The notes beneath the pieces are model-generated. The model saw nothing but the letters and a program-made list of their open reading frames with translations, was not told the DNA's origin and did not search any database. Shown piece by piece: positions 17,808 to 26,343 of a stretch of DNA of 64,000 bases (the first letter of the stretch is position 1; each line of letters opens with the position of its first letter). This stretch comes from Bacteroidota bacterium (lineage in GTDB: Bacteria; Bacteroidota; Ignavibacteria; UBA10030; UBA6906), in the NCBI GenBank assembly GCA_030835135.1, contig JAUQWO010000020.1, positions 64,379 to 128,378 on the forward strand, written 5' to 3'. The position numbers were made by a program, and so were the translations under genes.

Positions 17808-18986
17808 ATGAAGTACATCAAGCGTTCCGTCGAACCCCTCCTTCTGGAGGCAGCGCGGCATTTCCCCGTCCTTCTTCTGACAGGCCCGAGACAATCGGGG
17901 AAGTCAACGACTCTCCGCAGGTTGTTCTCTGCACACCAGTACGTGACCTTTGATGATCCCGTCGTCCGTGCCCGTGCGATGAACGATCCCGCGCTCTTCC
18001 TCGCGGATCATCCTGCCCCCGTGATCTTCGATGAGATCCAGTACGTTCCGCACCTCCTCCCGCATATCAAGATGGAGGTCGACCGCGCCCCGCGCAATGG
18101 AGCGTATGTCCTCACGGGCTCGCAAGTCTTCTCGCTCATGGCCGGGGTATCTGAGTCGCTTGCAGGACGCATCTCTGTCCATGAGTTGCTGCCCTTTTCG
18201 TTTGCTGAGCTTCCGCATGTCAACGCAATGGACGAGGACACGGCGTTCGCCAGCATCATCCGGGGGTTCTTTCCCGGGCCTGCGGCGCAGGGCATCCCGC
18301 CGGCGATGTTCCAGGCATCGTATATCCAGACCTATCTGGAACGGGATGTCCGCACAATGCATGCGGTGGGCGACCTCCGCGCCTTTCAACAACTGATCGA
18401 GATCCTCGCGGGCAACATCGGACAGGTTGTCAATCTGACAAAGATAGGAGGACAATGCGGTGTCTCCCACACGACCGTACGAAAGTGGCTCTCCGTGCTC
18501 GAAGCCTCACGCGTGATCTGGTTCCTCCGTCCCTACGCGAAGAACCTGCGCAAGCGTGTCGTGAAGAGTCCGAAGCTCTACTTCACGGATACCGGCATGG
18601 TCGCACACATTCTCGGCGAATCGAATCCGCGGGCGCTCCGCAATGGTGTGATGGGAGGGCCGATCTTCGAGAATGCACTGATCATGGACATCGTGAAGCA
18701 AAATCTCAGTCTTGGTTCACCATGGCAGATGTTCTTCTACCGGGACAATAACCACGTCGAGGTTGACCTGATCCTTGCCCGGGGGCAGCAGCACATTCCC
18801 ATGGAGATAAAACTCACCAGGACACCGACCGACCATATGATCGCCGGTCTTCGCTCGATCCGGGAACTCCTGGGGTCCGATGTTGCGTATCTCCTCACGT
18901 CGCGAAGCGGATCACTCACGCTGGCCGATGGCATCCGGGGCGTACATTGGTATGATTTCGTTCGCGACAAGCACCTGCTACACTAG
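17808..18986 (+). CDS. AAA_14/DUF4143 family ATPase
   Basis: A 392-residue protein. The N-terminal P-loop domain has LLTGPRQSGKSTTLRRLF (residues about 23-40) and Walker B VIFDEIQ (about 71-77), followed by VLTGSQVFSLM. The C-terminal DUF4143 half has SVLEASRVIWFLRP, KLYFTDTGMVAHIL, and a PD-(D/E)XK-like pair HVEVDLIL and PMEIKLTRT near its end. Such ATPases are widespread, often horizontally transferred, and mostly of unknown role. A GGGAGG ribosome binding site precedes the ATG. It stands alone behind a strong palindromic promoter, which suggests its own repressor or autoregulation. Confidence 0.92.
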   Translation: MKYIKRSVEPLLLEAARHFPVLLLTGPRQSGKSTTLRRLFSAHQYVTFDDPVVRARAMNDPALFLADHPAPVIFDEIQYVPHLLPHIKMEVDRAPRNGAYVLTGSQVFSLMAGVSESLAGRISVHELLPFSFAELPHVNAMDEDTAFASIIRGFFPGPAAQGIPPAMFQASYIQTYLERDVRTMHAVGDLRAFQQLIEILAGNIGQVVNLTKIGGQCGVSHTTVRKWLSVLEASRVIWFLRPYAKNLRKRVVKSPKLYFTDTGMVAHILGESNPRALRNGVMGGPIFENALIMDIVKQNLSLGSPWQMFFYRDNNHVEVDLILARGQQHIPMEIKLTRTPTDHMIAGLRSIRELLGSDVAYLLTSRSGSLTLADGIRGVHWYDFVRDKHLLH

Positions 18987-19022
18987 AAATCCTGCACTCG
19001 CTCTCATTAGACACCAGAGATC

Positions 19023-19544
19023 ATGAACACAACGACAATAATCCGACCCGAGTCCACCACCGACCATGCCGCCATCACCGACGTGACCATCGCCGCATTT
19101 AAAACGATGGAGGTCAGTCAACAGACGGAGCACTTCATCGTTGACGCGCTGCGTGCCGCCGGCGCGCTCACCATCTCCCTCGTCGCAGAGCAGGGTGGCA
19201 ACGTGGTCGGACACATTGCCTTCTCGCCCATCACCACTTCCGACGGCACGACCGGTTGGTACGGACTCGGACCTGTGTCCGTGCTGCCGGAACTCCAGCG
19301 ACAGGGGATCGGCAAGGCGCTGATCAATGATGGGCTCGCACGGCTTCGGAAGATCGGTGCGAAAGGGTGCTGTCTTGTCGGACATCCGGAGTACTATCGC
19401 CAGTTCGGATTTGAGAATACACCGGACCTTTCGCATGAGGGCGTGCCGCCGGAGGTTTTCTTCGCACTTGCATTCGAAGGCCCGGTGCCACAGGGGCCTG
19501 TACGGTTCCACGATGCCTTCGCTGTCACAGGTCCGCAATCATGA
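19023..19544 (+). CDS. GNAT family N-acetyltransferase (YhbS-like)
   Basis: A 173-residue acetyltransferase. The acetyl-CoA motif A is clear: GLGPVSVLPELQRQGIGKALINDGL, followed by GCCLVGHPEYYRQFGF, which is characteristic of the YhbS-like subgroup. The acceptor is unknown. The ATG at 19023 opens the conserved N-terminus (IIRPESTTDHAAITDV). The stop overlaps the ATG of the next GNAT by four bases, so the two genes are co-translated. Confidence 0.9.
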   Translation: MNTTTIIRPESTTDHAAITDVTIAAFKTMEVSQQTEHFIVDALRAAGALTISLVAEQGGNVVGHIAFSPITTSDGTTGWYGLGPVSVLPELQRQGIGKALINDGLARLRKIGAKGCCLVGHPEYYRQFGFENTPDLSHEGVPPEVFFALAFEGPVPQGPVRFHDAFAVTGPQS

Positions 19545-20230
19545 ATGAAGGGATGACATTCGATGCAACATCTGGCCCAACGTCTGACTCACCGTCCAGG
19601 CTGGCATCAAGCACGGCGCCCGGCGCAACGTCCGGTCAAACATCCAGCCCTGCGTCCGATGCAAGGCTCGATCCAGCCTCCGGCCTCATGCGTATCACGT
19701 CGCCACGGTTGGAGCTGATCGCTTCGACGACAGCACTTCTGGAGATGGAGCTGGTGTCTCCGCAACAACTCGGTGTAGCTCTTGGTGCGCAGGTTCCCGA
19801 CGGATGGCCGCCGGGGGAGTACGATGAGAACGCCATCCGCTGGCTCCTCGACCGTTTGAAGGCGCAGCCCGAGGCCGCCGGATGGTTCGCATGGTACGCG
19901 TTGTTGAAGGGTGAACCTGCGCCCGGTGCGATGCCGCATCTTGTTGCCGCGGGAGGGTATACGGGTCCGCCTGATGAAGAGAACAAGGTGGAGATCGGCT
20001 ACTCGGTTGTACCCGCGTTCGGCAAGAGGGGGATCGCCACCGAGATGGTGGCCGCGCTCGTGCAACATGCCTTTACCGATGTCCGCACTACTCGCGTCAT
20101 CGCTCATACGTATCCGTCCAATGTGGGTTCGATCAGGGTGTTGGAGAAGAATGGGTTTATGTTGGAAGGTCCCGGGAGTGAAGAGGGGACGGTTCGGTAT
20201 GGGAGGGAACGGAATGTTACTGCTCCTTGA
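19541..20230 (+). CDS. GNAT family N-acetyltransferase (RimJ-like) with Ser/Thr/Ala/Pro-rich N-terminus
   Basis: A 229-residue protein. The acetyltransferase domain begins near residue 50 (MRITSPRLELI) and has IGYSVVPAFGKRGIATEMVAAL (motif A) and TRVIAHTYPSNVGSIRVLEKNGF (motif B), as in RimJ/RimL-type enzymes. The first 49 residues are a low-complexity Ser/Thr/Ala/Pro stretch with no motif. The four-base overlap with the upstream gene supports the long start, while the methionine at 19688 would give a compact GNAT. If the long form is used, the N-terminus would be disordered. Confidence 0.85.
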   Translation: MNEGMTFDATSGPTSDSPSRLASSTAPGATSGQTSSPASDARLDPASGLMRITSPRLELIASTTALLEMELVSPQQLGVALGAQVPDGWPPGEYDENAIRWLLDRLKAQPEAAGWFAWYALLKGEPAPGAMPHLVAAGGYTGPPDEENKVEIGYSVVPAFGKRGIATEMVAALVQHAFTDVRTTRVIAHTYPSNVGSIRVLEKNGFMLEGPGSEEGTVRYGRERNVTAP

Positions 20231-20436
20231 ACTGGAAGAGACAAGGATGGAGCACCAACTGGTCTTTTGATTAACCGGCGGACTATTCGGCGCAGGAGTC
20301 CAAAAGCGACAATTGTGAGATGGAGCAAGGGAAAACGACCAGATAGGATCTATCCTGGAGAAATACGGATAGTTGTTCCGGATCTTGGCCGCTTCAATTG
20401 TATACTATAGACGCTGGAATTGCCCAAAGGGGGAAC

Positions 20437-21411
20437 ATGTTTAGCGATCTCTTCGCCGTTGTATATCGACACGCACAGTCATTGGCCAAGGAGGACATCC
20501 TAACGGCCCTCTTGGCTACCATGTTTGAGTCGTCACCAAAGCTGGTAGGTTTCTTTTTCTCTCACGAAAGCGTGAATTGTCCGAAGGAGATAGTTGAGGC
20601 GATTCGTGAGGATCCAGATGTGCGAACTGGGATCACAGAATTCCTTGGCACAGACCCCGATCAAGTTGGATTGGGAATCCGTCCGGACCTTCGAATTGCG
20701 TCGGGTGCCATCTTCGGTGATGCAGATGCTCGGATGATCCTCATCGAATCGAAGCTTCATTCCTCTATGACAAAGAACCAGTACCTCGGATACCCTGAAC
20801 TGCGAAGGAGATATGCGACCTCGTGCTTTGTCATGTTGATTTCGAACTATCGTGACCCTATTCATGCCAACTACTTTGATCGGGTACTCTCCTGGCACAA
20901 GGTGTATGTTATCGTCTCAGCATTTATCGCCTCATTACCGGCTTCCGATCCCGTGGCGATCGTGCTTAAGGAACTTCTTGAATCGCTCACTACGCTTGGC
21001 TTCGATCTGAATCCCCTCCTCCTGACTGATCTCGAAGGGAACAGACCTTCGAATGAAATTGTAGATATACCCACCTTTGTAAAGGTGATGCGGAAGAACC
21101 TGGGCTTGACTCAGGAGGCATTTGCCAAGGACGTCAATGTTGGCTTGAGATTCATTAGAGATCTTGAGCAGGGGAAGAAGACAACGCTCCGAAGCGATAA
21201 ACTCAATCAGGTTCTTGCACGCTTCAGTGCGGTGCTAGCCCCCGTCTATGTCGCTGGCAATGGCCATCGCCCAGAGCAGGCGAAGGACAGTCATGTTCTG
21301 CGGGAACGAATGCCGTCGAATGTCGATCTTGTGACATATCCGTGTTGTTGGAGAGCGAAAAGGGACCAACACTTCGGGGGAATATATGTTGTTGATTCTC
21401 GATCTGGATGA
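20437..21411 (+). CDS. PD-(D/E)XK nuclease-like domain fused to XRE-type helix-turn-helix
   Basis: A 324-residue protein; the ATG at 20437 has an excellent AAAGGGGG ribosome binding site, better than upstream codons in frame. The N-terminal half has IRPDLRIAS (Asp84) and MILIESKLHSSMTKNQ (Glu104-x-Lys106 and Gln115), the PD...ExK...Q layout of restriction-like nucleases. Residues about 215-275 form an XRE/HipB-type domain (FVKVMRKNLGLTQEAFAKD, then GLRFIRDLEQGKKTTLR), which usually belongs to antitoxins. A separate-looking tail of about 45 residues follows. The DNA is AT-richer than its flanks. It overlaps the phosphatase gene by 26 bases. I infer a DNA-targeting effector with built-in autoregulation. 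Confidence 0.78.
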   Translation: MFSDLFAVVYRHAQSLAKEDILTALLATMFESSPKLVGFFFSHESVNCPKEIVEAIREDPDVRTGITEFLGTDPDQVGLGIRPDLRIASGAIFGDADARMILIESKLHSSMTKNQYLGYPELRRRYATSCFVMLISNYRDPIHANYFDRVLSWHKVYVIVSAFIASLPASDPVAIVLKELLESLTTLGFDLNPLLLTDLEGNRPSNEIVDIPTFVKVMRKNLGLTQEAFAKDVNVGLRFIRDLEQGKKTTLRSDKLNQVLARFSAVLAPVYVAGNGHRPEQAKDSHVLRERMPSNVDLVTYPCCWRAKRDQHFGGIYVVDSRSG

Positions 21412-21913
21412 GACATTGATTCACGCTCGCCCTGGTGGTATCAATCGACCAGCGGATTGTCATGTGGGTGAGTATTCTGTCTATCGGCGGCCCGGTTTGT
21501 CTGCGTTTCTGGATTTTGCCGTGTCCCATTTTGAGACCGCGGTTTGGACTTCCTCCACAAAGTCCTATGCCGCAGATCTCGTCGCAGCGCTTTTTCCGGA
21601 CCCGACCGTGTTGAAGTTCGTGTGGGCACGCGAGCGATGTGTGCATCGCCGCGATCTCGAGACAGGAGAAACCATATGGATCAAAGACCTCAAGAAGGTG
21701 AAACGGCTGGGTTACTCGCTGGACCAGGTCTTGATCGTGGACGATAGCCCCGAAAAGGTGACCAGGAATTATGGCAACTTCATATGGGTCACGCCCTACG
21801 AGGGTTCACCTGCAGACGATGAGTTAGCGGCACTTGCCATCTATCTCACTGGCCTCGCCCAGTGTGAGAACGTGCGGTCCATCGAAAAGCGATTGTGGAG
21901 AAGAGGTCATTGA
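21386..21913 (+). CDS. FCP1/NIF-like HAD-family phosphatase
   Basis: A 175-residue HAD phosphatase of the FCP1/SCP (NIF domain) kind. Motif I is LLILDLDETL with Asp6 and Asp8, motif II is AVWTSSTKSY, and the end of the fold has KKVKRLGYSLDQVLIVDDSPEKV with the Lys and Asp-Asp of motifs III and IV. All catalytic residues are present. The eukaryotic relatives dephosphorylate RNA polymerase II CTD; bacterial substrates are mostly unknown. CGGGGG precedes the ATG. It begins 26 bases before the end of the nuclease-HTH gene, so the two must be co-transcribed. Confidence 0.87.
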   Translation: MLLILDLDETLIHARPGGINRPADCHVGEYSVYRRPGLSAFLDFAVSHFETAVWTSSTKSYAADLVAALFPDPTVLKFVWARERCVHRRDLETGETIWIKDLKKVKRLGYSLDQVLIVDDSPEKVTRNYGNFIWVTPYEGSPADDELAALAIYLTGLAQCENVRSIEKRLWRRGH

Positions 21914-21983
21914 AACAAAGTGTATGAGGCGGCCTAACCCTGATCACTGAAACGCACACACAATATTGTTCGGCGGAGAAGAC

Positions 21984-22436
21984 ATGAAGTTGTTGGAGGG
22001 TGGAGAGGGGAAAGACATCGTCACGACACGCGTGCTGCACGCTCCGCGTGAACGCGTGTTCCGCGCATGGACCGAGCCGGAGCACCTCGCACGGTGGTGG
22101 GGTCCCAAAGGTTTCACGAACACGTTCTCCGAGTACGATCTGCGTCCGGGCGGCAAGTGGCGCTTCGTGATGCACGGCCCCGAAGGTGGCAACTACAATA
22201 ACGAATGCACCTTCATCCGGATCGAACCACCCGGCTTCATCGCATGGGAACATGTCTCGCCACCGTACTTTCATATCATTGCTCGCTTCGATGAGATCGC
22301 CGGAACAAAGACGCAACTGACGTGGACGATGCGCTTTCGTACCACGGAGGAACGTGCAAAGATCATCGCGTTCGTCCAGGGTAAGAATGAAGAGAACCTG
22401 GACCGCCTGGAAGCTGAGCTGGCGGTGATCCAGTGA
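21984..22436 (+). CDS. SRPBCC/AHSA1 domain protein
   Basis: A 150-residue protein of the AHSA1-like START fold. The typical motifs are VLHAPRERVFRAWTEPEHLARWWGPKGF, LRPGGKWRF and IEPPGFIAWEH. These proteins bind hydrophobic ligands; the ligand is unknown. The ATG at 21984 has a GGAGAAGAC leader; an upstream ATG at 21966 would add six residues. It is followed by the membrane-anchored metallopeptidase after a 76-base gap. Confidence 0.9.
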   Translation: MKLLEGGEGKDIVTTRVLHAPRERVFRAWTEPEHLARWWGPKGFTNTFSEYDLRPGGKWRFVMHGPEGGNYNNECTFIRIEPPGFIAWEHVSPPYFHIIARFDEIAGTKTQLTWTMRFRTTEERAKIIAFVQGKNEENLDRLEAELAVIQ

Positions 22437-22512
22437 AGTTCACCTCCAAAGCACATTTCACGCCCCGGGAGAATGGAAGACAATCGCACCCGCAAAGGCG
22501 GCAACACATCCT

Positions 22513-23340
22513 ATGAACGCTCGAATGCTCCGTAGAACGCTCCCCGCAGGAGTCCTGCTGATTCTGCTTCTGGTCATCTCCTACCAGCTCGTGTGGGGGA
22601 AGCTGTTTCCGTACTCTCCCGTCAGGCCAGGTTTCACACGCCACGACCTGGCACGGGCCGTTGTTTCTGTGGAGGAGGGGTCTCCGTTCGCCAGGTTCGC
22701 GGAGATCGACTCCCTCATCGTCGGCGTTGAACAGGCACATGGTCTCACCTTCACTGCGCGACCCCATATCCTGATCTTCGCAGACTCGTCGTCCTACCTC
22801 CGCCGGTCGACAACCCGGGCAAGGTTCTGTGCGTATCCGAATGGCTCGCTTGTCGTCTCGCCGTGGGCAGTGCGGGAGGCGCATGAAGGAACCATTTCGA
22901 TGGAGATCTACCTCAGCCATGAGCTGTCGCACACCCTTCTGTACCAGCACATGGACGCAGTGAATGCCTACTGCTGGTTCCCCTCCTGGTTCATGGAGGG
23001 CGTTGCGGTGTACAACGCCCGACAGATGGGAACATCCTGGTATCCATCCAGGGAAGAAACATACAGACTTATCCGGAAGGGGAATTTCGTGCCGCCGGAC
23101 TGGTTCGGAACCTCCCGGGAGGATGGCCTGCAACTCACGGTACCGTACCGGAGCACGTTCGCCTACTCGGAATTCGCCTGTCTGGTCGATCATCTCATCG
23201 AACAGCACGGGAAGGAGAAGTTCGGCCAGTACATGACCGGACTCCTGAGCACCTATCGGCACGATGCATTGTTCCAGGACGTCTATGGGATGGAATTCGA
23301 GGCGTTCATTGAAGAATTCAAGGCACACGTGAATCACTGA
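22513..23340 (+). CDS. Membrane-anchored HExxH metallopeptidase-like protein (gluzincin type)
   Basis: A 275-residue protein with an N-terminal signal anchor (PAGVLLILLLVISYQLVWG, residues about 11-29). The zinc site is visible as HELSH (His136-His140) and the downstream glutamate in WFMEGVAVY (Glu162), the gluzincin layout of the peptidase MA superfamily. The catalytic residues look intact. The protein probably sits on the periplasmic face of the inner membrane. I cannot assign it to a named family, and the substrate is unknown. Confidence 0.78.
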   Translation: MNARMLRRTLPAGVLLILLLVISYQLVWGKLFPYSPVRPGFTRHDLARAVVSVEEGSPFARFAEIDSLIVGVEQAHGLTFTARPHILIFADSSSYLRRSTTRARFCAYPNGSLVVSPWAVREAHEGTISMEIYLSHELSHTLLYQHMDAVNAYCWFPSWFMEGVAVYNARQMGTSWYPSREETYRLIRKGNFVPPDWFGTSREDGLQLTVPYRSTFAYSEFACLVDHLIEQHGKEKFGQYMTGLLSTYRHDALFQDVYGMEFEAFIEEFKAHVNH

Positions 23341-23402
23341 GATCGATCCGCGACGCTGGCCGGGTTCGAAGCGGAAGCCTTCCTCACCGCCACAGAGTGG
23401 CA

Positions 23403-23945
23403 CTACCGCACGAGCAGCATCCGCTTCACCCTGGTGTATCCTGCTCCCTCCAATCTGCAGTAGTATACCCCGCTTGACAATGAACGGGCGTCGAGGTGTA
23501 CGCGGTGCCGACCCGCCGCGACCACGCCATAGTTGTTCACTGCTATCGCTTCGCTTTCCGCATCTTCGATGGTGCCGAGATCGGCGATCGTGCCGCCGCG
23601 CCAGAGGACAGCATGATTCCGGCGCTTGCTCGGGCGGCACGTATCACAGAAGTCGAAGTAGCCTGCCACATCTCCGAAGTCATTGATGCCGTTCGCTCCG
23701 CCGATCGCCCGACCCGGACCTGCCAGGATCAGGAGGCTGGTGTCATTTCTGAAGCCGACGGCATGCCGGTCATTGTTGCCGTCAACAGACCAGCCGGCGA
23801 TCTCACCCACGCTATTCATGGAGAGCGCCCGTGAACCGGTGGGTGAGAGGCCCGGATACGTGAAGGCATTTCCGTTCTCCCAGCGCGCGACCAGCGGACC
23901 GATGTTTCCTGCGACCTGCCACGATGGGATCGCTTGTCCGATCAT
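23403..23945 (-). pseudogene. Remnant of a HAF-repeat protein joined to the end of a T9SS sorting domain
   Basis: On the minus strand this 180-residue frame contains degenerate HAF-type repeats (ALSMNSVGEIAGWSVDG; GGANGINDFGDVAGY; AIAVNNYGVVAAG). It runs directly into the last part of a T9SS sorting domain (LDARSLSSGVYYCRLEGAGYTRVKRMLLVR, in part). The NYPNPFNP half of the sorting domain is missing and there is no signal peptide; the frame upstream is broken. The simplest reading is an exported gene that lost its 5' end and suffered an internal deletion. Confidence 0.6.
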
Positions 23946-24210
23946 CGGAGATCAGACATCCGTCTTTCGGCATCGTTGCGGTTGCTCCCTGCCCGGTGAG
24001 CATCAGAACGCAGGGCTCGTGCGGGAGTATACGGCGAGGGGGACGATCCATACAATAGAGGTACACACGGAAAACGGTCTGCGTAGACACCCGTAGGGAT
24101 GAGCCGCGGGTTGTCCCGGTCTGCGGACCGCGCCGATGCGTTTGCACCAGCACCCACCGACAGGTGATCCGGGCACCTGAATCATTTGGGAGGCCGCGTG
24201 CGGATTTCAC

Positions 24211-24240
24211 TTGACTCTGTCGTAGAGAATATCGTATAAT
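24211..24240 (+). promoter_or_regulatory. Sigma-70-type promoter of the flavoprotein-bc-nos cluster
   Basis: TTGACT at 24211-24216 and TATAAT at 24235-24240 are spaced by 18 bases, about 180 bases upstream of the first gene of the respiratory cluster. The leader contains two imperfect direct repeats. The AT-rich stretch here contrasts with the GC-rich genes on both sides. The rest of 23946-24423 holds no gene. Confidence 0.72.
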
Positions 24241-24337
24241 CGGATAGTAATATCTTAAATCTACTAATTTGCGTGGTTCTTTCCTTCGTGCCGTACGGGC
24301 CATAATCAGACAATAAAGTCTTAAATATAAAAATTTG
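24236..24337. repeat. Two imperfect 36-bp direct repeats, 66 bp apart
   Basis: Copies at 24236-24271 and 24302-24337 share ATAATC near their start, a central TCTTAAAT and a terminal AATTTG, with about ten mismatches in 36 positions. The first copy overlaps the -10 box of the promoter. They could be a duplicated promoter region or binding sites for a regulator of the respiratory cluster. Confidence 0.68.
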
Positions 24338-24423
24338 AGACACCTCCTGGCGCCGTGCCGGGAGCGCGCAGTCTGTCGTTCCGTTTTCCATCGTGTGCAT
24401 TAACTTCTCTGGCGGGACCGACC

Positions 24424-26343
24424 ATGCTGAACGTACGCATCCCCGATATGCAGTTCTGGAAGGACATGGTGCCCTGCCAGGCGGCCTGCCCTGTCCACAC
24501 CGATGCCGGACGGTATGTCCAGCTCATCGCTGAGGGCAGGATCCGCGAAGCGTATCTGACCGCACGCTCCCCCAACCCGCTTGCGAGCATCTGCGGCCGC
24601 ATCTGCGCCGCGCCCTGCGAAGATTCCTGCCGGCGCCGGCTGATCGATGCGCCCGTCAGCATCCGCGCACTGAAGCGGGTCGTGACCGAACGCTATGGCG
24701 TGGAATCGCAGTCCCCCGATACGCTCGACGATCTCTTCGACGGAATGCCCGATCCCGGCAATGCATGGTCAGCGGACCACCCCTCCCGGCTGGGTCAGCG
24801 CCATACTACCGGTACCGGTCCCATGGTCGCTGTCATCGGGTCCGGCCCCGCAGGCCTCGCGTGCGCGCATGATCTTGCGCTCATGGGCTACAGGGTGACA
24901 ATCTTTGAGGCATCCGGGGAAGCGGGGGGAATGCTGCGCTATGGCATACCGGAATACCGTCTTCCGCGCAGCCTTATAGAAAAAGAGGTCCGGACCATCG
25001 CAGAGCTGGGCGCCGTGATCCGCTTTCATACCCCACTGACCGCCGACTTCGGGGTCGAGCATCTCAAGCGGCAGGGGTTTCAGGCCGTGTTCATCTCCGT
25101 TGGCACACAACGCGGACGGGACCTGACGGTGCCGGGGCATGATCTGGACGGTGTGGTCAGGGCCATAGACTACCTGCTCAACATCAACCGTGGGTTCCGC
25201 ATGGACCTCGGTCGCCGTGTGCTGGTGATCGGCGGCGGTTTCGTCGCATTCGATGCGGCCCGCACGGCACTCCGCGGGAGCCCGCAGGAGCCCGACGGTG
25301 ATCTTCACGCGGCGGTGGATGCCGCTCGTTCCGCTCTCCGCGGTGGGGCCGATGAAGTGCATATCGCAAGCCTCGAATCGTTCGCGGAGATGCCGGTGCT
25401 GCGTACCGCCCAGGGTGAGGAAGAATTCGAAGAGGCCATCCGCGAAGGTGTTCAATTCCACCCGCAACGTGGTCCGCATCGGTTCACCGGCGTCCAGGGA
25501 CGCGTCACGCAGGTTGATCTCATCGGGGTGGACCGCACTTACGATGACGATGGACGGTTCAACCCGGTGTACAACGGCTCTGTCACGGAACACCTCGAGG
25601 TCGACTCGGTCGTGCTGGCGATCGGCCAGCAGACCGACCTCTCCTTCCTCCGCCCGGTCGATGGCATTCAGCTGCGGGGTGGGAACCTGATCCAGGTGGA
25701 CCCGGCAACACTGGCAACATCTGCTCCCGGAGTGTTCGCCGGCGGCGATGTTGCCTACGGACCGCGCAATGTCATCGATGCCGTGGCGAACGGTAAGCTG
25801 GCGGCGCGATCCATCGATGCCTACCTCAACGGCAAGCAGCACGGATCCGCATACACGCTGAACGTCGAGAAGATCCCGACCCGCACCTATCACCGGCCCG
25901 ACGGCTATGAGCGCATTCCCCGGTGTGCTCCTCCCACGATCGCAACCGAGAGGCGCACGGGCATCACGGAGGTGGAGTCCGCGTACGAACCCGGTGAAGC
26001 TCTCCGTCAGGCAGAACGCTGCCTCGCATGTCACGTACAGACGATCTACGACGCAGACCGCTGCGTGATGTGCAACCGGTGTGTGGATGTTTGTCCCGAG
26101 TACTGTCTGAAGCTTGTCCCCTTCAAGGAACTGGCATTGGATGAGGAGACACGCGGGAGTCTGACGGCACACTTCCGCCTGGAAGCAGGCAATCCCGCAT
26201 CGGCAATGATCAAGGATGACGAGTCGTGCATCCGGTGCGGGCTCTGTGCGATCCGCTGCCCTACCGATGCCATGACCATGGAGATCTTCACCTATGACCA
26301 ACGGGAGCCTGGCTCCCCGCACTATCAGGAGGCGCAGCAATGA
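24424..26343 (+). CDS. GltD-like FAD-dependent oxidoreductase with C-terminal 2[4Fe-4S] ferredoxin domain
   Basis: A 639-residue protein. The N-terminal double cysteine cluster (CQAACPVHTDAGRY; CGRICAAPCEDSC) matches the Fe-S domain of glutamate synthase small subunits and their relatives. An FAD site (VAVIGSGPAGLACAHDLALMG, about residue 138) and an NAD(P)H site (VLVIGGGFVAFDAARTALRG, about 268) follow, then GVFAGGDVAYGPRNVIDAVANGKLAA in part. The C-terminus has two ferredoxin motifs (CVMCNRCVDVCPEYC; CIRCGLCAIRCPTDA). No large GltB subunit is nearby. Its stop overlaps the Rieske gene by four bases, so it is co-translated with the bc-type complex and probably passes electrons between NAD(P)H or ferredoxin and that chain. 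I place the start at 24424, at the conserved part. Confidence 0.88.
   Translation: MLNVRIPDMQFWKDMVPCQAACPVHTDAGRYVQLIAEGRIREAYLTARSPNPLASICGRICAAPCEDSCRRRLIDAPVSIRALKRVVTERYGVESQSPDTLDDLFDGMPDPGNAWSADHPSRLGQRHTTGTGPMVAVIGSGPAGLACAHDLALMGYRVTIFEASGEAGGMLRYGIPEYRLPRSLIEKEVRTIAELGAVIRFHTPLTADFGVEHLKRQGFQAVFISVGTQRGRDLTVPGHDLDGVVRAIDYLLNINRGFRMDLGRRVLVIGGGFVAFDAARTALRGSPQEPDGDLHAAVDAARSALRGGADEVHIASLESFAEMPVLRTAQGEEEFEEAIREGVQFHPQRGPHRFTGVQGRVTQVDLIGVDRTYDDDGRFNPVYNGSVTEHLEVDSVVLAIGQQTDLSFLRPVDGIQLRGGNLIQVDPATLATSAPGVFAGGDVAYGPRNVIDAVANGKLAARSIDAYLNGKQHGSAYTLNVEKIPTRTYHRPDGYERIPRCAPPTIATERRTGITEVESAYEPGEALRQAERCLACHVQTIYDADRCVMCNRCVDVCPEYCLKLVPFKELALDEETRGSLTAHFRLEAGNPASAMIKDDESCIRCGLCAIRCPTDAMTMEIFTYDQREPGSPHYQEAQQ

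Noticed and set aside
24769-26340. Minus-strand frame of over 500 codons opposite the flavoprotein
   Set aside because: The plus-strand gene has clear FAD, NAD and ferredoxin motifs; the antisense frame has none.
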